This document shows positions 17,653 to 26,674 of a stretch of 48,814 nt of DNA, one piece after another. The stretch's first letter is position 1; each line of letters starts with the position of its first letter. The position numbers and the translations under genes were made by a program. The DNA comes from an uncultured Clostridia bacterium. GTDB taxonomy: Bacteria > Bacillota > Clostridia > Oscillospirales > Acutalibacteraceae. A model generated the notes under the pieces. That model was not told the DNA's origin. It searched no databases and saw nothing but the letters and a program-made list of their open reading frames with translations. The DNA is taken from NCBI GenBank assembly GCA_947364045.1, contig CANARN010000012.1:1-48814 (forward strand). Direction: 5' to 3'.

Positions 17653-18318
17653 ATGGCTGAAGAAAATTTAAGCACAAAAGATAATTTAAAAGGTATTTTT
17701 GACGGGTGTCTTACAATACCGAATTTAATGTCGGTAATAAGAATTTTACTTATTCCCGTTTTTGCCGTCCTTTACGTTAAGGGCTATATTTGGTGGTCGG
17801 TAGCTGTTCTTGCAGTATCGGGCATCTCGGATTTTCTTGACGGTAAAATAGCGAGAAAGTTCAATCAGGTTTCTGCTCTCGGCAAAATGCTTGACCCGGT
17901 TGCAGACAAATTAACAATTTTTGCGCTTGCAATTGTCCTGTTTATTCAGTTTAAAAATGCCGAAAGCGCATCTATGAAAGCATTTGCATGGGTATTTTTG
18001 CTGTTTATTGTCAAAGATATAATTATGCTTTTAGGCGGCGCTCTGCTTATAGCGCTGGGTTCGCGCCCTGTTGCTGCCGAAATTTACGGTAAAGCGGCGA
18101 CGCTTGTATTTTACGTTGTAATGATACTTATTATCGGCTTCGGCCCCGAGGTAGGCGCAATCAGCAGAACCTACCCGAATCTTACGCTTCCGGAATCGGT
18201 AATGTTCGTTCTGGTAGTAATAGCTGTAATTCTTACGTTTGTTGCGTTTGTAAGCTATTTACCCGGTTCTGTAAAGCAAATTCTTGACAACGCAAAGAAA
18301 AAGAAAGAGGATAAATAA
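17653..18318 (+). CDS. pgsA: CDP-diacylglycerol-glycerol-3-phosphate 3-phosphatidyltransferase
   Basis: Makes phosphatidylglycerol phosphate from CDP-diacylglycerol, the committed step to anionic phospholipids. The CDP-alcohol phosphotransferase motif is complete (SDFLDGKIAR, then G and DPVADK; about residues 57-82). Several membrane helices follow. At 221 residues it is slightly longer than many homologues because of an N-terminal hydrophilic extension. Its stop overlaps the start of the Clp ATPase gene (TAATG). Confidence 0.95.
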   Translation: MAEENLSTKDNLKGIFDGCLTIPNLMSVIRILLIPVFAVLYVKGYIWWSVAVLAVSGISDFLDGKIARKFNQVSALGKMLDPVADKLTIFALAIVLFIQFKNAESASMKAFAWVFLLFIVKDIIMLLGGALLIALGSRPVAAEIYGKAATLVFYVVMILIIGFGPEVGAISRTYPNLTLPESVMFVLVVIAVILTFVAFVSYLPGSVKQILDNAKKKKEDK

Positions 18319-20624
18319 TGAACAAAGGTATGCTTTGCAGCAGATGCAAAAAAAATCCTGCTGTATTCTTTATTTCAAAGGTAGACGGTGACAAAACGTC
18401 TAATGAGGGGTTGTGCATAAAATGCGCAATGGAGCTGAATATCGGTCCTGTTAAACAGATTATGGAGAATATGGGTATTACCGAGGAAGATGTTGACGAT
18501 GTTTCCGCTCAGATGGAGCAGATGATGGAAAGTATGGGTGACGACGGCTTTGAATTCGGCGGCGCAGGTACATTTCCGTTTATGCAAGGGATGTTCGGCA
18601 CACAGCCTGTCGGTAATATTGCGGATGACAGCAAAGAAAAGGACGAAAAAAAGAGCAAAAAGAAAAAACAGGGTACAAAGAACGATAAAAGAAAGTTCTT
18701 GGGACTCTACTGTACTGACCTTACCGAGCGCGCAAGAGAAAATAAGCTTGACAGAATAATCGGCAGGGAGCAGGAGATTGCCCGTACCGTTCAAATTCTT
18801 TGCAGAAGAACAAAGAACAATCCCTGCCTTATCGGTGAACCCGGCGTCGGCAAAACAGCCATTGCAGAGGGACTTGCTCAAAGAATTGCAGACGGTGTTG
18901 TTCCTGCAAAGCTTGCCGACAAAGAAATTCATTTGCTTGACCTTACTGCCTTGGTGGCGGGTACGCAGTTCCGCGGTCAGTTTGAAAGCCGAATTAAAGG
19001 ACTTGTAGAAGAGGTTAAGAGCGAGGGCAATATTATTCTGTTTATTGATGAGGTTCACAATCTTATCGGCACAGGTGATTCCGAAGGTTCAATGAACGCC
19101 GCCAACATTTTAAAGCCTGCACTTTCCCGCGGAGAAATTCAGGTTATCGGCGCAACAACATTTAATGAATACAGAAAGCATATTGAAAAGGATGCCGCTC
19201 TTGAACGCCGTTTTCAGACAGTAAAGGTTGAAGAGCCGTCTATTGAGGATTCATATAAAATGCTTCTGGGCATTAAAAATTACTATGAAGCTTTTCACCG
19301 CGTAAGAATTTCCGACAATCTTGTTTATAAAGCAGTTACACTTTCCGAAAGGTATATTACAGACAGATTTTTGCCCGATAAAGCTATTGACTTGCTTGAC
19401 GAAGCCTGCACATGCGCAAATCTTCGTAACAAATCAATAAGCGAGCTTGAAATTGCAGAGAAAAAGAGCGAAGATTTGCATAAAAAGATGACCGATTTAG
19501 AGGATGAGTTGGCAAATGCTCCCGAGGGGTCGGACCTTGACCCGATTTATGCTCAGATGTCCGTTACAAAGGGCGAAATTGATGCTGTTGAGAAATCGCT
19601 TCCCGAGCTTACCGAAAAAGCAAAGGACAATGCGGTTATTGAGGAAGACCTTGCAAAAGTAATCAATCTTTGGACGGGTATTCCCGTTTCTAAGGTAGTA
19701 GAGGGCGACATTAACCGCCTTAAAGACCTTGAAACAAAACTTCTCCGGAAAATAATCGGTCAGGACGAAGCAGTAAGGCTTGTTGCAAATGCAATAAAGA
19801 GAAGCAGAATTCAGTTAACGCTTCAAAAGCGTCCTGCGTCATTTATTTTTGTAGGTCCGACGGGTGTCGGCAAAACAGAGCTTGTTAAAAAGCTTTCCGA
19901 GGAGCTGTTTGACACTCCCGAAACGCTTATCCGTCTTGATATGTCCGAATTTATGGAGAAGCACAGCGTGTCAAGACTTATCGGCTCGCCTCCCGGCTAC
20001 GTGGGCTATGACGAGGCAGGTCAGCTTACCGAAAAGGTACGCAGAAAGCCTTATTCAATCATTCTTTTTGATGAGATTGAAAAGGCTCATCCCGATGTTA
20101 TGAACATTTTGCTTCAGATTCTTGACGAGGGCAAAACCAACGACGCTCACGGCAGAACCGTCAGCTTTGCAAATACAGTTATTATTATGACATCAAATGC
20201 AGGCAGTCATTTAAGCGAAACCTCGCTTGGCTTCGGCAAAACAGAGGGCGATATTTCGAGAGAAAAGGTTATGAAAGCGCTTAAAGAATTTTTACGCCCC
20301 GAGTTTATCGGCAGAGTCGATGAAATTGTTGTTTTCAATCCTCTTTCACACGAAAATTATAAGGATATTGCAAAGCTTATGCTCTCCGAAATCACCACCG
20401 TTCTTGAAGATAAAGGAATTAAATTCGTTTACGGCGATGAAATCCCCGAAGCGATTGTAAATAAAATGGACGGCAATTCAAGAGGAGCAAGGGACTTGCG
20501 CAATGTAATCAGACGCAATATTGAAGATAAAGTGTCAACTCTTATGATTGACAACGCAGGACTTCCCATAAACCAAATCACTGTTTCAGCCGAAAACGGC
20601 GAAATCACCGCCGCGATAAATTAA
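18318..20624 (+). CDS. ClpE/ClpC-type AAA+ unfoldase with N-terminal zinc finger
   Basis: A 768-residue Hsp100 ATPase. Residues 1-40 carry a four-cysteine zinc finger (CSRC ... CIKC) as in ClpE and McsA, replacing the usual Clp N-domain. A Lys/Asp-rich linker (about 95-125) follows. Then come AAA-1 (GEPGVGKTA, LFIDEVHN), a coiled-coil middle region (about 380-435), and AAA-2 (GPTGVGKTE, ILFDEIEKAH). An LGF tripeptide in AAA-2 (TSLGFGKT) matches the ClpP-docking loop, so it probably feeds ClpP. It is the last gene of the 8-20.6 kb run. It resembles ClpE more than ClpC, but I give no symbol. Confidence 0.9.
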   Translation: MNKGMLCSRCKKNPAVFFISKVDGDKTSNEGLCIKCAMELNIGPVKQIMENMGITEEDVDDVSAQMEQMMESMGDDGFEFGGAGTFPFMQGMFGTQPVGNIADDSKEKDEKKSKKKKQGTKNDKRKFLGLYCTDLTERARENKLDRIIGREQEIARTVQILCRRTKNNPCLIGEPGVGKTAIAEGLAQRIADGVVPAKLADKEIHLLDLTALVAGTQFRGQFESRIKGLVEEVKSEGNIILFIDEVHNLIGTGDSEGSMNAANILKPALSRGEIQVIGATTFNEYRKHIEKDAALERRFQTVKVEEPSIEDSYKMLLGIKNYYEAFHRVRISDNLVYKAVTLSERYITDRFLPDKAIDLLDEACTCANLRNKSISELEIAEKKSEDLHKKMTDLEDELANAPEGSDLDPIYAQMSVTKGEIDAVEKSLPELTEKAKDNAVIEEDLAKVINLWTGIPVSKVVEGDINRLKDLETKLLRKIIGQDEAVRLVANAIKRSRIQLTLQKRPASFIFVGPTGVGKTELVKKLSEELFDTPETLIRLDMSEFMEKHSVSRLIGSPPGYVGYDEAGQLTEKVRRKPYSIILFDEIEKAHPDVMNILLQILDEGKTNDAHGRTVSFANTVIIMTSNAGSHLSETSLGFGKTEGDISREKVMKALKEFLRPEFIGRVDEIVVFNPLSHENYKDIAKLMLSEITTVLEDKGIKFVYGDEIPEAIVNKMDGNSRGARDLRNVIRRNIEDKVSTLMIDNAGLPINQITVSAENGEITAAIN

Positions 20625-20637
20625 AAAAGAACAACAA

Positions 20638-20866
20638 GTAGGGCGGGGGCTTGCTCCCGCCGATTTTAATGTCATTCTGAACGAAGCGAAGAATCTTTAC
20701 CAATGGTAACATATTAATCCAACGAGATCCTTCACTGCGTTCAGGATGACAGTATTTCGTAGGGAACGGTGTCCTCACCGTTCCGTGAAATAGCGTAGGG
20801 TGCACGGCTCGTTCTCTTGGCTCCCCTGAAAGGGGAGCTGTCACGCACTTGTGCGTGACTGAGGGG
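20638..20866. repeat. Mosaic of four intergenic hairpin repeats
   Basis: There is no gene here. Four palindromic units lie end to end. (1) A GC-rich hairpin at 20638-20662. (2) An imperfect palindrome at 20671-20751, opening GTCATTCTGAACGAAGCGAA and closing with its inverse TTCAGGATGACA. (3) A hairpin at 20758-20785 with arms GAACGGTG and CACCGTTC. (4) A double hairpin at 20819-20866 (CTCCCCT/AGGGGAG, then GTCACGCAC/GTGCGTGAC). Such units look like dispersed multicopy intergenic repeats of gut Clostridia. They lie just after the clp stop and may stabilise or end transcripts. Confidence 0.75.
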
Positions 20867-20920
20867 TTAATACGCTCCCTCATTGAGAAAGTTTACCAAA
20901 AAAATAATTTCGCATAATAT

Positions 20921-20957
20921 AAAAAATCCGCTGTACAGTGAGTACGGCGGATTTTTT
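20921..20957. terminator. Bidirectional terminator
   Basis: AAAAAATCCGC pairs with GCGGATTTTTT around a small inner stem (GTAC/GTAC). With A- and T-runs on both sides it can end transcription from the clp gene on + and is positioned just after the stop of the minus-strand lipoprotein gene. Confidence 0.85.
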
Positions 20958-20970
20958 ATATTGTTCTTTT

Positions 20971-21258
20971 TTATCTTTTCGGATTGTTTGTCAAGTCACT
21001 TGCAACTTCTGATGCCGCACTGCTCAAATCACTTGAAAGGTCTGACGCCGCGCTGCTTAAATCGCTTGAAACCTCGCTCACACCGCTTGACAACTTTTCG
21101 CTGGCATTTGTGAGTATATTTTCGGCGTTACTGTTTGTTCCCGAACTCTGATTTGAATTAGTATCAGACACCTTGCCGTCCTCTGTTCTTCCGCAGCCTG
21201 CGAAGAATGTGCAAATGAGAAGCGTTCCGATAATCATAACGCATATTATTTTTTTCAT
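20971..21258 (-). CDS. Repetitive small lipoprotein
   Basis: A 95-residue lipoprotein with a lipobox FAGC (Cys22), expected to be lipidated and displayed on the outer face of the membrane. After a polar Ser/Asn linker, residues about 55-90 are low-complexity repeats built on Ser-Asp-Leu-Ser-Ser-Ala-Ala, predicted to be an amphipathic helix or coiled coil. It starts with ATG after AAGGAGGT. No family is recognised; a surface adhesin, spacer or stress lipoprotein are all possible. It lies downstream of ypeB on the same strand. Confidence 0.75.
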   Translation of the reverse strand: MKKIICVMIIGTLLICTFFAGCGRTEDGKVSDTNSNQSSGTNSNAENILTNASEKLSSGVSEVSSDLSSAASDLSSDLSSAASEVASDLTNNPKR

Positions 21259-21372
21259 AATTAACCTCCTTTTTGTATTTATAAATCTATACTGAAAACT
21301 AAGTCTGTTTTGCGGCTTGCAAAGCAGAAGCTTAATTTGTCTATATTATTCTCTTTTTAAATTAAGATTATT

Positions 21373-22716
21373 CTATTTTGTGAGAACACCGCCGTCGCTG
21401 TAAAGCAAAATCAGCACATTTTCCTCTTCTCCCGTAACAGCATTAAGATAAACGAGCAAATGCTGTCCGTTTTTTGTTGTGCATACATATTCATAGCAGT
21501 AGTTTTCTGTGTTCCATTCGGTTGGCGCAAAGCAAGCAGAGCTGTCTTCAATTTTAAGTCCGCTGTAAAGCTTCTTTCTGCCTTCATCTTCTGTGATAAT
21601 ATTATCAGGCACTTTGCGTTCGGTGTGGCAGGAGATATATCCCGTTGCGTCAAAGGAATGAATTTCGCCGTTTTGAAGATTAACGCTGACTTTTATAAGG
21701 TCTGCATAACAAATTACGCCGTCCTGAACATATGCAAAGTTAACAGTGCAGATTCCGTCATCGGTAAAATAGTAACTTTCTTTCATATTTTTATAGCCGA
21801 TTGCTTCAAGAAAATTCTTCGCTTTTTTTACCGCATCCTCATATTTAATGCTTATTTCGCCGGCAAAGGTAGAATTAAGCATATAAATCGGGTATCCGCC
21901 CTTTTTAGTGACGGCAACAGTACAGTCATCATTTTTGTAGATATAGCAGGGAATATTGCCCTCTTTTTCAAATGCGAATTTCATTTCACCGCTGTCGCCG
22001 CAAATTTTATTTGCGGTTTCCTGCGCCTGCGATTTGGTAACCTCTTCCTTGCCCTCAAGCATTTTCGGCTTCGTATTTTCAATGTGATTTGAAAAAGGTC
22101 CGTCAAAAACAAGTGACGGAATGTCAGACATTGTCTGCTCAACGTCGTCCATTTTTTCAAAAACCGTGTCAGAGGTTTCACTTGTTTTCAGGAACATATT
22201 TGAATTTTTTTCAAATGACAGCGAGCCGTTCTGTAAACTGTAACACATAGAATTGAGTTTTTCCGAAAGCTTATTTGCAAAATCACTCAGCTCCAAAAGC
22301 TTTTGCCGTTCCTCTTCGCTCAAGGATTCTCCGCGCATACTCTTTCGCTGAATTGACATAATATATTCGCCCACCTGCGACAGAAAGCTGTAAGTGTTTG
22401 CAACGGACGAGTCACTTGAGGGAAGCTCCGCAAGACTGTTTTTAGCCTCTGCGCAGTCGCGCCAAAGCTCTGTGGAAAGGTTAGTAAGCATTGACGGCGT
22501 GCTGACGTAAACAACCTTTTGAAGATCCGCCGTAATTCCGCTTAAATATTCGTCAAGAGAAATGAGTGCGCGCTGTCTTGTGAGCAAAATTTCACGCTTG
22601 TATTTTGCAACCTTTACCGATTGAATAACGGAAAAAACAGTAAGAGCCGCCAGCGCAAATGCAGTATAGCTTATCAAACGTACTTTCCCGCGGAATGAAA
22701 TACTTTTTTCTGCCAT
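21373..22716 (-). CDS. ypeB: Germination protein YpeB
   Basis: A 447-residue spore protein. In Bacillus, YpeB is needed to place or stabilise the cortex-lytic enzyme SleB at the inner spore membrane. It has an N-terminal membrane segment (about 12-30), a long helical region with the family's QRALISLDEYLSGI and WRDCAEAKNSLAELP stretches, and PepSY-type repeats in the C-terminal half (about 220-440). It starts with ATG after AAGGAGAG. No sleB lies beside it, unlike the usual sleB-ypeB pair. Confidence 0.88.
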   Translation of the reverse strand: MAEKSISFRGKVRLISYTAFALAALTVFSVIQSVKVAKYKREILLTRQRALISLDEYLSGITADLQKVVYVSTPSMLTNLSTELWRDCAEAKNSLAELPSSDSSVANTYSFLSQVGEYIMSIQRKSMRGESLSEEERQKLLELSDFANKLSEKLNSMCYSLQNGSLSFEKNSNMFLKTSETSDTVFEKMDDVEQTMSDIPSLVFDGPFSNHIENTKPKMLEGKEEVTKSQAQETANKICGDSGEMKFAFEKEGNIPCYIYKNDDCTVAVTKKGGYPIYMLNSTFAGEISIKYEDAVKKAKNFLEAIGYKNMKESYYFTDDGICTVNFAYVQDGVICYADLIKVSVNLQNGEIHSFDATGYISCHTERKVPDNIITEDEGRKKLYSGLKIEDSSACFAPTEWNTENYCYEYVCTTKNGQHLLVYLNAVTGEEENVLILLYSDGGVLTK

Positions 22717-22805
22717 AATTTTCTCTCCTTGGACACTTTTTCTTTAATATACGTTATTGTTAACAGAAAATTTAAAAATATCCGCTTATTTTATCTGTTT
22801 TTTAA

Positions 22806-22834
22806 TTGCAAATTTCAGTATTATGTAGTATAAT
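22806..22834 (+). promoter_or_regulatory. Promoter of the desulfurase-thiI operon
   Basis: TTGCAA (22806-22811), 17 bases, TATAAT (22829-22834), about 37 bases before the TTG start of the cysteine desulfurase gene. It lies in the divergent gap with ypeB. Confidence 0.7.
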
Positions 22835-22870
22835 TTAGATTGATTAAATCTGCAATTTGGGGGATTGGAA

Positions 22871-23998
22871 TTGAACGCATATCTTGATAACAGCGCGACA
22901 ACAAAACCGTGTGAACGGGCTTTGAAAAAAACAATGCAAATAGCGAGCGGCTGTTACGGCAATCCTTCATCACTGCATTTTATGGGCTATGAAGCTAAAA
23001 AGGAGCTTGATTTTGCCAGAAAATCGGTTGCGGATTTTATAGGCGCAAAACCTGAAGAGGTTTATTTTACGTCAGGCGGAACTGCTTCTAATATGACCGC
23101 AATTCTCGGAACGGCGGCAGCTAAAAAACGCGACGGTAAAAAGATAATCACATCTCGGCTTGAACACCCCAGCGTTATTAAAAATTTTGAGCTTTTGGGC
23201 GAGCAAGGCTTTTTACCCGTGTTCTTAGAGCCTGACGGTAACGGTAAGGTAAGTCCTGACAGTATTTACAGCGCTGTTGACGAAAACACAATTCTTGTGA
23301 GCCTGATGGCTGTAAACAATGAGGTTGGCTCAGTACAGTGCTTTGATAAGGTCAAGCAGATAATTAAATCGAAAAAATCAAATGCGCTTTACCATTGCGA
23401 CGCTGTTCAGGGATTTGGAAAAATTAAAATAAATCCGGCAAAATGCGGAATTGACCTTATGAGTATGAGCGCTCACAAAATTCACGGGCTGAAGGGTTCA
23501 GGCGCGCTTTATGTCAGTAAAAATGCGCGGATAAAGCCTGCGATTGTCGGCGGAGGACAGGAAAACGGACTCGTTTCCGGGACTGAGGCTATGCCATCGC
23601 TTTGCGCTTTCGGCGCGGCTGTGGAGGACATCGGCTCAGTTGATGAAAATTGCAGTAAGGTAAAAATGCTTCGCGATATGTTTTTAGAAAAAATATCCGA
23701 TTACGATTACATTTACGTAAATTCACCCTCTGATGCGTTACCCTACATTTTAAACATTTCCGTAAAGGGTGTACCGTCGCAGGTAATGCTGAACGCTCTG
23801 TCTGCTGAGGGAATTTGTGTTTCGGCAGGCTCTGCCTGCTCAAAGGGACACAGAAGCTCAGTGCTTTCCGCTATGAATATTGAGCCCGCAAGAATTGACA
23901 GTGCGTTGAGAATAAGTCTTTCAAAATATACCGAGGAAGATGAAATGAATATGCTGTTTGATGCAATAATTAAAACAGCAAACCGTATCAGGAGATAG
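22871..23998 (+). CDS. Cysteine desulfurase (NifS/IscS family)
   Basis: A PLP enzyme that takes sulfur from cysteine as a protein persulfide. The protein is 375 residues, with PLP lysine in SAHKIHGLKG (about 203) and the catalytic cysteine in SAGSACSKGHRSS (about 323). The TTG at 22871 is chosen because GGGGG lies 7 bases before it. The in-frame TTG at 22865 is almost touching that SD. It is followed directly by thiI, so it most likely supplies sulfur for tRNA 4-thiouridine, as the NifZ-ThiI pair does in Bacillus subtilis. Confidence 0.93.
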   Translation: MNAYLDNSATTKPCERALKKTMQIASGCYGNPSSLHFMGYEAKKELDFARKSVADFIGAKPEEVYFTSGGTASNMTAILGTAAAKKRDGKKIITSRLEHPSVIKNFELLGEQGFLPVFLEPDGNGKVSPDSIYSAVDENTILVSLMAVNNEVGSVQCFDKVKQIIKSKKSNALYHCDAVQGFGKIKINPAKCGIDLMSMSAHKIHGLKGSGALYVSKNARIKPAIVGGGQENGLVSGTEAMPSLCAFGAAVEDIGSVDENCSKVKMLRDMFLEKISDYDYIYVNSPSDALPYILNISVKGVPSQVMLNALSAEGICVSAGSACSKGHRSSVLSAMNIEPARIDSALRISLSKYTEEDEMNMLFDAIIKTANRIRR

Positions 23999-24006
23999 TG
24001 TAAAAA

Positions 24007-25182
24007 ATGCAGAAAGAAATAATCCTTATAAAAAACGGAGAATTAGCTTTAAAGGGGCTTAACAGGGCAACTTTTGAGGATGTTCTCATTAAAAATATAC
24101 GTAAGCGCATAAAGCCCTTGGGCGACTTTGAATACCGCAAGGAGCAGTCCACTGTTTCGGTAATACCCGTAAGCGAAGCGGTTGATATGGACGAGGTGTC
24201 TGAGCGTGTAGGCAGAGTATTCGGTATAGCGCGCTATTCAAGAGCGTTGCAGGTTCAAAAGGATATGGACGAGATAAAGAAAAATGCGCCGGCTTATCTT
24301 GAAAATCAGCTAATGTTTGCAAAAACCTTTAAGGTTGAAGCAAAGCGCTCCGATAAAAAATTCCCTTTAACCTCGCCTGAAATTTCAGCAGAGGTGGGGG
24401 GCGCAATTCTCTCGGCTTTCCCTCATTTAAAAGTAGATGTCAGAAATCCTGAGATAGTTGTAACGGTTGAAATCCGTGAAAAATTCGCTTTTATAAGAGG
24501 CAATCAGTTAAAGGGCGCAGGCGGACTTCCTACGGGAACATCCGGTAAGGCTACCGTTTTAATTTCTGGCGGAATTGACAGCCCGGTTGCCGCTTTTATG
24601 ATGGCAAAAAGGGGACTCGTTTTAAATGCGGTTCATTTTGCCTCTCCTCCGTATACCTCTCCTCAGTCTGAGGATAAGGTTCACAGACTTTTAAAGAAGG
24701 TTGCGTCTTACAGCGGTAACATTACGCTTTTCACTGTTGGATTTACCGAAATTCAGGAAGCTATACGTGACAATTGCCCTGAGGATATGTTTACTCTCAT
24801 TATGCGTCGGTTTATGATGCGCATAGCTTCTTCCATAGCAGAAAAAGAAGACAGTAAGGCGCTGATAACCGGTGAGAGCTTGGGTCAGGTTGCAAGTCAG
24901 ACACTGTCTGCGATTGCCTGCACGGATGCAGCCGCTTCTATGCCTGTTTTCCGTCCGCTCATTGGCAATGACAAGGACGAAATAATCACTGTTTCAAGAA
25001 AAATTGACACGTTTGACATTTCAATAGAGCCTTTTGAGGATTGCTGTACGGTGTTTACACCGAAGCACCCCAAGACTAAGCCCACATTGCAGATGCTTAC
25101 TGAGGCTGAACAGAATCTTGACACGGACGCTCTTTTACAGCGCGCTCTTGAGAATACTAAAGTAACGGTGGTCGGTTTTTAA
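24007..25182 (+). CDS. thiI: tRNA 4-thiouridine synthase ThiI
   Basis: A 391-residue enzyme that activates U8 of tRNA with ATP and installs sulfur. It has an N-terminal ferredoxin-like and THUMP region (about 1-165) and an adenylating PP-loop SGGIDS (187-192). It ends without the C-terminal rhodanese domain of the E. coli enzyme, the normal short form in Firmicutes. Sulfur therefore probably comes directly from the adjacent desulfurase. Its stop overlaps the cinA-C start (TAATG). Confidence 0.95.
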   Translation: MQKEIILIKNGELALKGLNRATFEDVLIKNIRKRIKPLGDFEYRKEQSTVSVIPVSEAVDMDEVSERVGRVFGIARYSRALQVQKDMDEIKKNAPAYLENQLMFAKTFKVEAKRSDKKFPLTSPEISAEVGGAILSAFPHLKVDVRNPEIVVTVEIREKFAFIRGNQLKGAGGLPTGTSGKATVLISGGIDSPVAAFMMAKRGLVLNAVHFASPPYTSPQSEDKVHRLLKKVASYSGNITLFTVGFTEIQEAIRDNCPEDMFTLIMRRFMMRIASSIAEKEDSKALITGESLGQVASQTLSAIACTDAAASMPVFRPLIGNDKDEIITVSRKIDTFDISIEPFEDCCTVFTPKHPKTKPTLQMLTEAEQNLDTDALLQRALENTKVTVVGF

Positions 25183-25661
25183 TGAAGCTTGAAGAAAAGC
25201 TAGTGGCGCTTCTTAAAGAAAAGCATTTGGTGGCGGCTGTTGCCGAATCTTGCACCGGCGGTCTTATCGCCAAACGCATAACAGATGTCAGCGGCTCATC
25301 TTCCGTCTTCAACTGCGGAATAGTCAGCTACAGCAACGAAATAAAGCATTCGGTTCTGGGCGTTTCAGAGGAAACGCTGAAAAAATACGGAGCTGTAAGC
25401 GAGCAAACTGTTCGCGAAATGGTTTCAGGCGTATTAAAGCTTTCAAAAGCAGATGTCGCCGTTGCAGTATCCGGCATAGCAGGACCTGCTTCAGACAATA
25501 CCGATAAGCCCGTGGGTCTGATTTATATAGCAGGCTCAAACAGCAAAATAACAGTTGCAAAAAAACTCGAAAATAAATTTACGGAAGACGTAAGAAGTCT
25601 TAACCGTGAAAGCGCGGCAGACGAAGCGCTGAAAATTCTTTTAAGTATCGCAGGTGAATAG
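25182..25661 (+). CDS. pncC: Nicotinamide-nucleotide amidase (CinA C-terminal domain)
   Basis: A 159-residue stand-alone CinA-C domain that deamidates NMN to NaMN in pyridine nucleotide recycling. Visible motifs are the AVAESCTGGLIA stretch with active-site Ser (about residue 24), FNCGIVSYSNEIK, and VSGIAGPA (about 101-108). The MoaB-like N-terminal half of full CinA is absent, and there is no sign that it has been lost from this locus. It is translationally coupled to thiI. The next gene starts three bases after its stop. Confidence 0.9.
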   Translation: MKLEEKLVALLKEKHLVAAVAESCTGGLIAKRITDVSGSSSVFNCGIVSYSNEIKHSVLGVSEETLKKYGAVSEQTVREMVSGVLKLSKADVAVAVSGIAGPASDNTDKPVGLIYIAGSNSKITVAKKLENKFTEDVRSLNRESAADEALKILLSIAGE

Positions 25662-25663
25662 AT

Positions 25664-26674
25664 TTGGAGCTTAATAAGAACAATATTGAAGAAATTCAAG
25701 AAAATGAAAGCATTGAGGCGGCGGCTGCCGACTCAGCAGACGGGAAAAAACCTAAGAAGCCTAAACGCAAAATTTCTAAAACGGCAAAGGTTATTCTTAT
25801 ATTAAGTCTTATTGTGTTTATTTGCGCTTCGGCTGTAATTATTCGAAACTACGTAAAAAGACATAATAATATTGAGATGAATTCCAAGCTGGAATCGGTT
25901 TTCAATGACGAAGAAAAGGATGAATTGGATTTTAACTTTGACGAAATGGTGAAGATAAATCCGGGATTTGTCGGGTGGATAAAGGTTCCCAACACGTCAA
26001 TAAGTCTTCCCGTAGTAAAATATTCAGATAATTCCTTTTATTTAAATCACGATTTTTATAAAAAATACGATTATCGCGGAACAGTGTTTATGGATTACAG
26101 AAATGACCCGGAAAAATTGGATGCAAATACAATTCTTTACGGTCATAACTGTTATGACGGAACAATGTTTTCCGAGCTTGAAAAATTTCAGGATATTGAA
26201 TTTTACAAGCAAACTCCCGTAATTGAATTTTCAACCGTAAACGGTAAAGAAAAATGGAAGGTGTACGGAGTTTTCATTACCAATGCAAAGGCTGAGGAAG
26301 ATAACGGTTACATTTTCAATTACATTTATCCGTATATGGACGGTGAAAATTTTGACGGATTTATAAATGAAGTCAATAAGCGCAGACTTTATGCTCCCGA
26401 TGTGGACATAAACGATGACGACAATATGCTTATTCTTTCAACCTGCATAAGAAAGCTTGACATTTACAGCAAGGGCAAGCGTACTTATAAGGCTGACGCA
26501 AGGCTTGTGGTTGTTGCAAGACGTTTAAGAGCGGGTGAGAGCGCGAGCGTCAATACCGAAGCGGTTACGGCAAATCCGTCACCTAAGTATCCTCAGCTTT
26601 GGTATGACAAAAACGGCATTAAAAATCCTTATGCCGCCGATGAAAAATGGTATCCTCAGGAGGTAAGTAAATGA
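25664..26674 (+). CDS. Class B sortase (first of a tandem pair)
   Basis: A 336-residue membrane transpeptidase expected to cleave a sorting signal and attach proteins to the cell wall or pili. It has a charged cytoplasmic N-terminus, one membrane helix (about 42-61), and a sortase B core with catalytic His161 (LYGHN), Cys261 (LSTC) and Arg280 (ARLVV). Beyond the core is a 45-residue tail containing NPSPKYPQLWYD and NPYAAD motifs, shared with the next gene. The TTG start follows AGGTG; the stop overlaps the second sortase start. No LPXTG- or NPQTN-type substrate is encoded in the window. Confidence 0.93.
   Translation: MELNKNNIEEIQENESIEAAAADSADGKKPKKPKRKISKTAKVILILSLIVFICASAVIIRNYVKRHNNIEMNSKLESVFNDEEKDELDFNFDEMVKINPGFVGWIKVPNTSISLPVVKYSDNSFYLNHDFYKKYDYRGTVFMDYRNDPEKLDANTILYGHNCYDGTMFSELEKFQDIEFYKQTPVIEFSTVNGKEKWKVYGVFITNAKAEEDNGYIFNYIYPYMDGENFDGFINEVNKRRLYAPDVDINDDDNMLILSTCIRKLDIYSKGKRTYKADARLVVVARRLRAGESASVNTEAVTANPSPKYPQLWYDKNGIKNPYAADEKWYPQEVSK

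Noticed and set aside
18375..19058. Long minus-strand frame of 227 codons opposite the Clp ATPase gene
   Set aside because: It is a shadow of the conserved AAA-1 coding frame, with no SD or family motif.
20605..20883. Minus-strand frame of 92 codons across the repeat mosaic
   Set aside because: It is made of the intergenic hairpin repeats and the end of clp, so it is not a gene.
21460..22092. Plus-strand frame of 210 codons opposite ypeB
   Set aside because: The protein is an unstructured Phe/Ile-rich shadow of ypeB with no supporting signals.
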